A stretch of 16,698 nt of DNA, from positions 1-16,698 of the forward strand of contig CALFXL010000027.1 of assembly GCA_937958045.1 (NCBI GenBank). The letters run 5' to 3'. This document shows, one piece after another, positions 7,766 to 15,126 of this stretch. This stretch comes from an uncultured Opitutaceae bacterium. GTDB lineage: Bacteria; Verrucomicrobiota; Verrucomicrobiia; Opitutales; Opitutaceae. The first letter of the stretch is position 1, and each line of letters starts with the position of its first letter. The notes beneath the pieces were generated by a model, which saw only the letters and a list, made by a program, of their open reading frames with translations, was not told the origin of the DNA and ran no database searches. The position numbers were made by a program, and so were the translations under genes.

Positions 7766-9124
7766 ATGGTTACCCCGGGCAAGACTTCGTACACCACACG
7801 TTTCAGCTATGCCGCCAGCGATGTGGCGGGGCAGTTGTTGTTCTGCTGGATCATGTGGTACCTGCCGTACTTCTACACCGATGTGTACGGCATCTCCGCG
7901 GCGACGGTGGGCACGATCCTGCTCATCGCTCGCTGGGTCGATGCGCTCGATGCGCCGATTTGGGGAATCATCTTCGACAAGACGCGCAGCCGTTGGGGAA
8001 AAAGCCGGCCGTGGTTTCTTTGGTTGAGCGGCCCGTTTGCGACATTTGGCGTGCTCACGTTTCTCACGCCGGAGTTGAGCAGCTCCGCGAAAGTCGCATA
8101 CGCCGCGTTCACCTACATCGTCGTGAATGTGCTCTACACCGGTATCAATACGCCGGTCACGTCGATCCTCTCCGCACTCACGCCCGATCCGAAGGAACGC
8201 GTCACGCTGACGACGTTTCGCATGTTTGGTTCGAAGCTCGGCGCGCTCATCGTGAATCTCACCGGCCTCGGACTCGTCGCGGCGTTGGGGCAGGGCGACG
8301 ATCGCAAAGGCTTTCTGCTGGCGGTGCCGATCTTCGCGGCGATCTCGCTCGGTTTGTTCCTCATCGCGTTTCGGAACCTCAAAGAAACCGTCCCGGTTGA
8401 ACATAAACCGCAGCCGATCTTCGGCACGTTTGGTGCGATCCGTGGCAACTGGCCGTGGGTGATCATCTTTGTCAGCAGCCTGCTTTTCTGGGTGGGCTTC
8501 ATCTCGCGCGTCACGGTGACGCCGCATTTCTTTGAGTACGTCCTCGAGCGAAAGGATCTGATCAAACTCGCGAACGCCCTCGACTTCGCGTCGTTGATCA
8601 CGGCGTTCATGCTGCCGTGGTTTTGTCGCAAAGCGTCCAAACGCACGGTCTGGGCACTCGGTCTCGCCGGCATGGCGTTGGGACAACTCGTGTTGTTCGC
8701 TGGCTTGGGCGCAAACATGTCGCTCGGCGTCATCATGACGGGCTGGACGATCGGTTTCGTTTCCAGCGGTGTCGCCATGGCGATGCCCTTCGCGGTCCTT
8801 TCGGATAGCGTCGATTACGGCGAATGGAAAACCGGCATCCGCGCGGCGGGTCTGCTCACCGCGATCGGCGCCGCGTTTTGCTTGAAAGCGGGCGCGGGAC
8901 TTGGCGGTGCGCTGCCGATGTGGCTGCTCGACGCAGCGGGTTATCAGGCGAAAGCCGATCTGACACCGCAAGTATCCAACGCGATCACGCTGGGTATCGT
9001 GTGGATTCCCGCCGCCTGCTTCGCGCTCGCGATCGTGCCTGTCCTTTTCTATTATCGCTTCGAACGTCTCGAGCCGCAGATTCGCGCGGACCTCGAGGCT
9101 CGTCGCGCTCGGATTTCCAGCTGA
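7766..9124 (+). CDS. GPH family (MelB-like) sugar:cation symporter, MFS superfamily
   Basis: The 452-residue product has about twelve hydrophobic segments and the N-terminal hallmark of glycoside-pentoside-hexuronide:cation symporters. Asp19 lies in helix I (SYAASDVAGQ), Asp59 and Asp62 in helix II (ARWVDALDAPIWG), and the cytoplasmic loop reads DKTRSRWGKSRPW (71-83). These acidic positions match those used in MelB for cation and sugar binding. The second half has the matching SDSVDYGEWKTGIRAAGLL motif before helix XI. It acts in the inner membrane. It starts 21 bases after the oxidoreductase and precedes two exported hydrolases, so it most likely imports the sugar or short oligosaccharide they release. 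Substrate identity is inferred only from context. The start ATG has no Shine-Dalgarno sequence, as with most genes here. Confidence 0.93.
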   Translation: MVTPGKTSYTTRFSYAASDVAGQLLFCWIMWYLPYFYTDVYGISAATVGTILLIARWVDALDAPIWGIIFDKTRSRWGKSRPWFLWLSGPFATFGVLTFLTPELSSSAKVAYAAFTYIVVNVLYTGINTPVTSILSALTPDPKERVTLTTFRMFGSKLGALIVNLTGLGLVAALGQGDDRKGFLLAVPIFAAISLGLFLIAFRNLKETVPVEHKPQPIFGTFGAIRGNWPWVIIFVSSLLFWVGFISRVTVTPHFFEYVLERKDLIKLANALDFASLITAFMLPWFCRKASKRTVWALGLAGMALGQLVLFAGLGANMSLGVIMTGWTIGFVSSGVAMAMPFAVLSDSVDYGEWKTGIRAAGLLTAIGAAFCLKAGAGLGGALPMWLLDAAGYQAKADLTPQVSNAITLGIVWIPAACFALAIVPVLFYYRFERLEPQIRADLEARRARISS

Positions 9125-9175
9125 CCGCATCGCGGGTAACTTTCCCTCGTTGCCTGCGTCGGATTCATCGTTCCT

Positions 9176-9217
9176 CGCCGCGCATCTGACAATGCCGCGG
9201 CGGGTGATTTCTTTTTT
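9176..9217 (+). terminator. Weak terminator or attenuator-like hairpin between symporter and rhamnosidase genes
   Basis: CGCCGCG (9176-9182) pairs perfectly with CGCGGCG (9196-9202) across a 13-base loop. After 5 further bases comes a T-rich run, TTTCTTTTTT (9208-9217). The gap between stem and T-run is longer than usual, so termination may be partial. It sits just upstream of the chosen rhamnosidase ATG and could lower expression of the two hydrolases relative to the upstream genes. Confidence 0.35.
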
Positions 9218-9221
9218 GAAC

Positions 9222-12200
9222 ATGATGCCCTCCACGATCTCACGTCTATCCCGCAGCGTTCGTCGCGCATGTATTGGAATTTTCACTACATTGCTCGCGT
9301 TGGGCGCGGTGTGCGCAACGGCGCAGGCGTCCGCAGGGCAGGCGTTGTTGCGTGATTTTCAGCATCCGCCCGAGTCGGCGAAACCTTGGGCGATCTGGTA
9401 CTGGATGCAGGCGTCGGTTTCGCGCGAAGGAATCACCGCCGACCTCGAAGCGATGAAAGAAGCCGGACTCGGCGGCGCGTATTTCATGGCGGTGCAAGAC
9501 ATGCCGAATCCGCCTTGGCCGATCCAACCGGTGCGGCAACTCACCGAAGAATGGTGGGACATGGTGATGCATGCGTTTCGCGAGGCGGATCGTCTCGGAC
9601 TCAAAATCGCGATGCACGCGAGCGACGGCTTCGCGACATCGGGCGGCCCGTGGATCACGCCGGAGCTTTCGATGCAGCGCGTGGTGTGGAGCACGACCTC
9701 TGTCCCGGGCGGAAAAACGGTTTCGGACGTGCTGCCGCAGCCGCCGACGAAGGAAAATTATTACCGCGACATCGCCGTGCTCGCGTTTCCCACGCCGGCG
9801 GGCGAGGGCGTGAGTACGCGCACGGTTGTGCCGAAGGTCACGACCAGCACCGGCGACGACGCATCGTTTTTGCCGATGGGGCGGGAGAAGTCGCGCTATC
9901 GTGCGGAGAAACCAGGCTGGATTCTCTATGCATTTGAAAAACCATTCACCGCGCGCTCGCTCACGGTGCAGCCGGATGGGACCAATCTGCAGGGCCAGCG
10001 TCTGCGTGTGGAAGCGAGCGACGACGGAGAAAATTTCCGCTTCGTCGCGCAACTCGAGCCGGCGCGTCAGGGTTGGCAGCACAACGCGATGGACGCGACG
10101 TTCACGCTGCCCGAAACGACCGCGCGGTATTTTCGTTTTGTGTGGGATCCGACCGGTTCTGAGCCGGGCTCCGAAGATCTCGATGCGGCGAAATGGCGGC
10201 CGGTTCTCAAAGTGACGCGGCTCGAACTTTCGAGCGCTGCGCGTGTTCACCAATTCGAAGGCAAATCGGGTGTGGTGTGGCGTATCAGCAAACGCACTAC
10301 AAACGATCTGATCCCTCCGACGCTCGCCGTCGATCCCGAGAAAATCGTCGACCTCACCGCGCACATGGATGCGGAAGGACGCTTGCAGTGGGACGCGCCG
10401 GAAGGCGAGTGGACGATTCTTCGCGTGGGTCACACGTCGACCGGTCAACACAACGAAACTGCGGGCGGAGGCAAAGGACTCGAAGCGGATAAGTTTAATC
10501 CCGCGGCTGCGCGGTTGCAGTTTGATCGTTGGTTTGGCGAAGCGATGCGCCGTGCGGGACCTGAGCTCGCGAAGCGTGTGATGACGGGCTTCCACCTCGA
10601 TAGCTGGGAGTGCGGCAGTCAGAATTGGTCGCCCGTTTTCCAGCGCGAGTTTGAGCGGCGTCGCGGTTACGATCCGCGTCCGTGGTTGCCGGTGATGGCG
10701 GGGATTCCGGTGAAAAGTGCGGAAGCGTCGGAGAAGTTTTTGCACGATCTGCGCACGACGATCGGCGAGTTGATCGTGGATAATTTCCTCGCGGTGTACG
10801 CCGAACTCGCGCGCGTGCATGGACTCCGGTTTAGCGCGGAGAGCGTCGCACCAGTGATCGTGAGCGATAACCTCCGGCACTTTGAACACGTGGATCTGCC
10901 GATGGGTGAATTCTGGTTGCGCAGTCCGACGCACGACAAACCGAACGACATGCGCGACACGATCTCCGGCGCGCGCATTTACGGAAAACGTCTCATCGGC
11001 GCGGAGGCCTTCACCGAGCTGAAACTCGCGTGGGATGAACATCCGGCGATGTTGAAGACGCTCGGCGATCGCAACTACGCGCTCGGCGTCAACCACCTCG
11101 CGTACCACGTGTTCATGCACAATCCGTGGATGGATCGGAAGCCCGGCATGACGCTCGGCAGCGTGGGGCTTTTCTTTCAGCGCGATCAGACATGGTGGCG
11201 CCCGGGCCGCGCTTGGGTCGAGTATGCGCATCGCGTGCAAGCGGTGTTGCAGCGCGGCTTGCCGGTCGTGGATGTCGCGGTGTTCACCGGCGAGGAAATG
11301 CCGCGACGCGGCGTGCTGCCGGAGCGGTTGACGACCATTTTGCCAGGCTTGCTGGGCGAAGAGGTCGTGAAGCGTGAAGCGACGCGTCTTGCGAATGTCG
11401 GTCTGCCGACCCGCACGATGCCGGAAGGTGTTTCGCACTCGGCCAACACGACCGATCCGGCCGATTGGGTGAATCCACTTCGTGGATACACGTACGACTC
11501 GATCAATCGCGACGCGTTGCTGCGTCTCGCGACCGTGCGCGATGGTCGCATCGTGCTGCCGGGCGGCGCGAGTTATGGCGTGCTGGTTATTCCCGGTGCG
11601 AATCCGATGAACCCGAGCGGTGTGCCGCTTTCGGAAGAAATGCAAAAACGCGTGGCCGAGCTGCGCGCGCTCGGAGCGAAGATCATCGATGCGCCGTGGA
11701 CGGAGGAGACGCTCGATGCACTGGGCATACCGCGCGATTTTGTCGCGACGGAAAATGGCGCGCCAGCGGAGCGCGTGGCGTGGACCCATCGCAGCGTGGA
11801 TGGCGCTGAGGTTTATTTTGTTTCCAATCAATTGGAGCGCGCGCGGACGCTGGAGCTGTCGCTGCGCGTCGAAGGTCGCGTGCCGGAAATGTGGAATCCC
11901 GTGATCGGTGACAGCGTCGCGGCGCGTACGTGGCGCAGTGAAAAGGGACGCACGATTTTACCCGTGGAACTGGCCGCGGCGGAGTCCGTGTTTGTGGTGT
12001 TTCGTCAGCCCGCGTCCGCGGCGGCGGCTTCTGCCGGTGTAAACCGTGTTGAACCGCGCGCGCTGCAAACGCTCGAGGGCGCATGGACCGTTTCCTTCGA
12101 ACAACGTCCGGCCGCGCCGACGTCGCCGATTTTTGCCGAAAAACTTTTCGATTGGAGCAAGCACTCCGATCCTGCGGTGAAGCACTTCTCCGGCACCGCG

Positions 12201-12545
12201 ACGTACAAGCGTACATTTGTGTTTAACGCCAAGGCCAGTCGCGATCGCCGCGTGTGGATTGATCTCGGCGAAGTGGCGAATCTCGGCGAGGTGTTTGTGA
12301 ACGGCGTGAGCTGTGGCGTCGCGTGGACGCCGCCATATCGCGTGGAGATCACGCGAGCGTTGAAGAACGGCGATAACGAGCTGCGTATCGACGTAACGAA
12401 TACATGGGCCAACCGCCTCATCGGCGACGCGGATCTTCCCGAGGAAAAGCGGGTGACGTGGACCACCACGAAGATTTCCATGAAGGGCAAACCGCTGCTC
12501 AAAGCCGGCCTGCTCGGGCCGGTGCGGCTGATGATGGAGGAGTGA
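9222..12545 (+). CDS. Secreted GH106-type alpha-L-rhamnosidase
   Basis: The 1107-residue product opens with a signal peptide (SRSVRRACIGIFTTLLALGAVCATAQASA, cleavage near residue 38), then the GH106 start pattern (FQHPPESAKPWAIWYWMQASVSREGITADLEAMKEAGLGGAYFM). A discoidin-like beta-sandwich lies around 240-310 (LRVEASDDGENFRFVAQL...RYFRFVWDP). The catalytic barrel contains HLDSWECGSQNW (Glu463) and RLIGAEAFTELKLAWDEHP (Glu595). Their spacing resembles, from memory, the acid/base pair of the Bacteroides enzyme BT0986. The C-terminal 115 residues form a GH2-like sugar-binding beta-sandwich (VWIDLGEVANLGEVFVNGVSCGVAWTPPYRVEI). The enzyme removes alpha-linked L-rhamnose from glycans in the periplasm or outside. 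The frame extends upstream to TTG 9150 and ATG 9192, but ATG 9222 (or 9225) gives a proper signal peptide. It overlaps nothing and is 5 bases from the next gene. Confidence 0.88.
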   Translation: MMPSTISRLSRSVRRACIGIFTTLLALGAVCATAQASAGQALLRDFQHPPESAKPWAIWYWMQASVSREGITADLEAMKEAGLGGAYFMAVQDMPNPPWPIQPVRQLTEEWWDMVMHAFREADRLGLKIAMHASDGFATSGGPWITPELSMQRVVWSTTSVPGGKTVSDVLPQPPTKENYYRDIAVLAFPTPAGEGVSTRTVVPKVTTSTGDDASFLPMGREKSRYRAEKPGWILYAFEKPFTARSLTVQPDGTNLQGQRLRVEASDDGENFRFVAQLEPARQGWQHNAMDATFTLPETTARYFRFVWDPTGSEPGSEDLDAAKWRPVLKVTRLELSSAARVHQFEGKSGVVWRISKRTTNDLIPPTLAVDPEKIVDLTAHMDAEGRLQWDAPEGEWTILRVGHTSTGQHNETAGGGKGLEADKFNPAAARLQFDRWFGEAMRRAGPELAKRVMTGFHLDSWECGSQNWSPVFQREFERRRGYDPRPWLPVMAGIPVKSAEASEKFLHDLRTTIGELIVDNFLAVYAELARVHGLRFSAESVAPVIVSDNLRHFEHVDLPMGEFWLRSPTHDKPNDMRDTISGARIYGKRLIGAEAFTELKLAWDEHPAMLKTLGDRNYALGVNHLAYHVFMHNPWMDRKPGMTLGSVGLFFQRDQTWWRPGRAWVEYAHRVQAVLQRGLPVVDVAVFTGEEMPRRGVLPERLTTILPGLLGEEVVKREATRLANVGLPTRTMPEGVSHSANTTDPADWVNPLRGYTYDSINRDALLRLATVRDGRIVLPGGASYGVLVIPGANPMNPSGVPLSEEMQKRVAELRALGAKIIDAPWTEETLDALGIPRDFVATENGAPAERVAWTHRSVDGAEVYFVSNQLERARTLELSLRVEGRVPEMWNPVIGDSVAARTWRSEKGRTILPVELAAAESVFVVFRQPASAAAASAGVNRVEPRALQTLEGAWTVSFEQRPAAPTSPIFAEKLFDWSKHSDPAVKHFSGTATYKRTFVFNAKASRDRRVWIDLGEVANLGEVFVNGVSCGVAWTPPYRVEITRALKNGDNELRIDVTNTWANRLIGDADLPEEKRVTWTTTKISMKGKPLLKAGLLGPVRLMMEE
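12536..12540 (+). promoter_or_regulatory. Ribosome binding site of the second hydrolase gene
   Basis: GGAGG lies in the last codons of the rhamnosidase gene, 10 bases before ATG 12551 (13 before the tandem ATG 12554). It is the only clear Shine-Dalgarno sequence found at a start in this window and it supports 12551 over upstream in-frame initiators inside the rhamnosidase gene. Confidence 0.6.
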
Positions 12546-12550
12546 TTTTT

Positions 12551-14665
12551 ATGATGCAGACACTACAACGTATCTGGCGCGTGAGCCTCGCGAGTCTTGC
12601 AGGGACTGTCGCGAGCTTTGCGCAAACGTCAGCGCCCCCCGCTCCCGTGGGATTTGCCGAGGAGCTTATGCGCTCCGCGGGAAAAAACATCGCGTACGAA
12701 ATCGATTCGTCGCTGGCCTCGCCGGAGGCGTTTCGTCTCGAAGGTCGTGGCAAATCGCTGCGCGTGCGCGCCGGTGGGCCGGGGGGTGTTTTGTACGGAG
12801 TGCAATCGGCGCTTGGACGCGATGTCGTCGACGCGGACGGCGCGCCCGATTTCGAACTGCGCGGGGCGGTGCTCGTGATGTTGAGTCCCAATTGGGCGTA
12901 TCAATCAGAGCTCAGTCCGGACCGCTTCCCATGGTTTTTTGATCGCGCGTTGATGACGCGCTATCTCGATTATCTGCTGTCGGCCCGCCTCAACACGTTG
13001 ATCCTTTGGTCGGGACATCTTTTCCCGCACATCCTCGAGCTGCCGGAGTATCCCGACGCGACGCAGTTCAGCCGTGAAGAAATCCGTCGCAACCAAGAGC
13101 AGTTCCGCTGGCTCGCGGAGGAATGCGCGAAACGAAACATCACGATCCTCACGCATTTTTATAACATCCATATCAGCGAACATCAGGCGCACGCGCTCGG
13201 CCGTCCGCCGAATGAAGCGGAGAAAGATCCGACGCGCTACACCGTGCCCGATGATTTTGTGCGCGGTTATTATCGCACGATTCTCACGCGCTATTTCGCC
13301 GAGTTTCCGAACGTGGGGCTCTACATTTGTCCCGGCGAATCGCTTGATCTCAAGGAGCAGGAACCGTGGTTTCGCGATGTGATTTTCAAGGCGGCGAAAG
13401 ATTCGGGAAAAAATCCGAAGCTCATCATTCGCGACTGGACGCTCGACATGGACTTCAAGGCTGCGCTGCCGAAGATGTACGACAATCTCTACTCGGAGCT
13501 GAAACACAACGACGAGACCATCACCAGTCCCTGGCCCGATGAGCGTCACGAAGATTGGCGCGGCGTGCTGAAAGGTCACATCGTGAATCTCCACGATCCC
13601 GCGGATGCGACGCCGTATCGCGTGGGCAGCCCGCGCTTGATCGGCGAGATGGTGGGACATTGGAAAGATGCGGGACTGTTCAAGGGTGCGTGGTTTTATC
13701 CGCCGCAAGCCTGGTGCTGGCCCGATACGCTCGACGTCGTGACAAACGCCAACGGCGAGAAAACATCGCTGATCTCCTTTGACCGCGATCCGCTCTGGCA
13801 TTTGCTCGAAGGCCGCTATCTCTGGAAGGCGAAGCGCGACGAAAAAACGGAGCAAACGTGGGCCGCGGATTTCCTGAGCGCCAAGTTCGGAAACAAGAAA
13901 ACCGGCCGCACTTTGGTCGAATGGTATGACATCACCGGCCCGATTTTGCCCGGTCTGCAAAACGTCACCGCAGTGCGCTTCGGAAACTTTTTCCCTGTAT
14001 CCATCGCGTGGGTACAAGCGACGGTGGACGACATCCTGAACTATCGCACGAAGATCGACGACGTGCGTTTTCAAGGCCCGACCGGGCTTACGCGTCAGCG
14101 TTATTACAGCCGTCCGGTCGATGCGTACACGATCGCGCTTTATCAGAAACGCTACGGCGTGGAAAACGTGCGCGACCTGCGTTCGATGCCGGTGGCTCAG
14201 CTCGCGGAAGAACTCGCCGCGGGACGCGAACCGAAGGACGTGATGCGCGCCGACTGGCTCGTTGATCTCTACGTCGAGATGGCGAAAGAGTCGTTGCAGA
14301 AAGCGAAAGCGGCGCTCGCTGCGGGGGGAAATGATCCGGCCGAGCTGCAGCGTTTCGTGAACGACAGCGAATGCCTCGTGCTCACAGCCGAGTATTATCG
14401 ACTGAAAGTGCGCGCCGCGCTGGCGAAGCGTTTGCTCGAGCTGACGGATGTCGAAAAATACGCGCAGGAGTTTTGTCAGCTGATGACGGATTCGGTCGCG
14501 AAGTATCGCGACATGTACACGCACGCGCTGAAGTTCTACCGCGCAGGTTCGTCGATGTTCGACGCCAAGCCGTGGGAACGCGCCTTCAAAGAAAAGGTGC
14601 AGATGGACTACGATCTCCAGATGGCCTGGCTGGCCGCACGCGAACAAAAAGCCGCGGCGCCCTGA
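12551..14665 (+). CDS. Secreted glycoside hydrolase of unassigned family (GH20b/GH67-N-like domain plus TIM barrel)
   Basis: The 704-residue product has a signal peptide (MMQTLQRIWRVSLASLAGTVASFAQ, cleavage about residue 25). The next 90 residues (SLRVRAGGPGGVLYGVQSALGRDV...FELRGAVLV) look like the small zincin-like alpha/beta domain that precedes the barrel in GH20, GH67 and GH84 enzymes. A barrel-like region follows: RYLDYLLSARLNTLILWSGHLFP, then ECAKRNITILTHFYNIHIS, FPNVGLYICPGESLDLKEQEP (Glu263, a candidate catalytic acid), LIIRDWTLDMDF, and tryptophan-rich GAWFYPPQAWCWPDT. The last 200 residues are helical and charged. I do not recognise a named family with confidence; an alpha-glucuronidase-like or hexosaminidase-like role is possible. 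It is 5 bases from the rhamnosidase gene with its own GGAGG, so the two are made together and probably attack the same glycan. It is the last gene before a strong terminator. Confidence 0.75.
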   Translation: MMQTLQRIWRVSLASLAGTVASFAQTSAPPAPVGFAEELMRSAGKNIAYEIDSSLASPEAFRLEGRGKSLRVRAGGPGGVLYGVQSALGRDVVDADGAPDFELRGAVLVMLSPNWAYQSELSPDRFPWFFDRALMTRYLDYLLSARLNTLILWSGHLFPHILELPEYPDATQFSREEIRRNQEQFRWLAEECAKRNITILTHFYNIHISEHQAHALGRPPNEAEKDPTRYTVPDDFVRGYYRTILTRYFAEFPNVGLYICPGESLDLKEQEPWFRDVIFKAAKDSGKNPKLIIRDWTLDMDFKAALPKMYDNLYSELKHNDETITSPWPDERHEDWRGVLKGHIVNLHDPADATPYRVGSPRLIGEMVGHWKDAGLFKGAWFYPPQAWCWPDTLDVVTNANGEKTSLISFDRDPLWHLLEGRYLWKAKRDEKTEQTWAADFLSAKFGNKKTGRTLVEWYDITGPILPGLQNVTAVRFGNFFPVSIAWVQATVDDILNYRTKIDDVRFQGPTGLTRQRYYSRPVDAYTIALYQKRYGVENVRDLRSMPVAQLAEELAAGREPKDVMRADWLVDLYVEMAKESLQKAKAALAAGGNDPAELQRFVNDSECLVLTAEYYRLKVRAALAKRLLELTDVEKYAQEFCQLMTDSVAKYRDMYTHALKFYRAGSSMFDAKPWERAFKEKVQMDYDLQMAWLAAREQKAAAP

Positions 14666-14681
14666 CGCGTCCTAGTTTGCC

Positions 14682-14715
14682 GCCGCGACCGTGTCGAAGC
14701 GGTCGCGGCTTTTTT
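14682..14715 (+). terminator. Intrinsic terminator of the sugar operon
   Basis: GCCGCGACCG (14682-14691) and CGGTCGCGGC (14700-14709) form a perfect 10-bp stem with an 8-base loop, followed directly by six T residues (14710-14715). It begins 17 bases after the stop of the last hydrolase gene and defines the operon end. Confidence 0.93.
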
Positions 14716-14796
14716 GCGCGCGTTTCCTTCGCATCAAATGTGTGACGCGAACGATGAATAACTTGAAGGAACCGCACGCGCTGCTCCGATAGAAAA

Positions 14797-15081
14797 ATGG
14801 AAACACCCGATCAGGCGTCATATCTCGCAAGAAGGCTTCTCGGCCGCGCGGCGGATCTCGAAGCCGTTTTGCTCGATGATGGCGTGCGGGACCCGCTCGA
14901 ACGCGCCAAGCGTCGTCAGGAGATGATCGCGAAGTTGCTGGCCGTGGAAGCGGGCGTTTACGACGGCATCGCCGTTCAACGCGTCGAAGCCGCGCTGCCG
15001 AGTCTGGCGTCTGGTGCGGAGGCATCGCCGCAGGAGGAGCGAGAATTCGCGGCGTTTCTCAGAAGATATCTGAATCTGTGA
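14797..15081 (+). CDS. Small hypothetical protein, 94 residues, helical and charged
   Basis: The frame METPDQASYLARRLLGRAADLEAVLLDDGVRDPLERAKRRQEMIAKLLAVEAGVY... has the GC-rich third positions of neighbouring genes and an amphipathic, soluble, mostly helical composition. There are no signal peptide, membrane segments, Cys pairs or recognised motif. It begins 81 bases after the operon terminator and its stop lies 45 bases from the stop of the convergent membrane-protein gene. No clear Shine-Dalgarno sequence precedes the ATG. A minus-strand open frame overlaps most of it, but that one is Arg/Pro-rich and looks like a shadow. Function is unknown; it could be a spurious frame, though codon composition favours a real gene. 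Confidence 0.6.
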   Translation: METPDQASYLARRLLGRAADLEAVLLDDGVRDPLERAKRRQEMIAKLLAVEAGVYDGIAVQRVEAALPSLASGAEASPQEEREFAAFLRRYLNL

Positions 15082-15126
15082 TGCCGGAGAGGCGATGCCG
15101 CGTGCGGAGTGCGGAACTGCGCGCGC

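Noticed and set aside
9150..9221. Upstream TTG (9150) and ATG (9192) starts for the rhamnosidase
   Set aside because: They would put 14-24 extra residues before an otherwise normal signal peptide and would place a stem-loop with T-run inside the coding sequence; ATG 9222 fits a signal peptide better.
6464..9286. A 940-codon open frame on the minus strand, opposite the oxidoreductase and symporter genes
   Set aside because: Its product is extremely rich in Arg, Glu, His and Asp without any domain, and it spans two well-recognised plus-strand genes plus the divergent control region. It is a by-product of GC-biased third positions.
9246..11831. An 861-codon minus-strand open frame opposite the rhamnosidase gene
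   Set aside because: Arg/His-rich low-information product fully antisense to a recognised GH106 gene; same third-position artefact.
12404..12550. An upstream in-frame extension of the second hydrolase into the rhamnosidase gene
   Set aside because: The extension is shadow sequence of the rhamnosidase C-terminus; the ATG at 12551 has GGAGG upstream and begins a signal peptide.
12905..14647. A 580-codon minus-strand open frame opposite the second hydrolase gene
   Set aside because: No domain or signal is recognisable, and the plus strand carries a signal peptide, good codon use, a ribosome binding site and a terminator.
14672..15025. A 117-codon minus-strand open frame opposite the small hypothetical gene
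   Set aside because: It runs through the operon terminator and is Arg/Pro-rich; the plus-strand frame has more normal composition.
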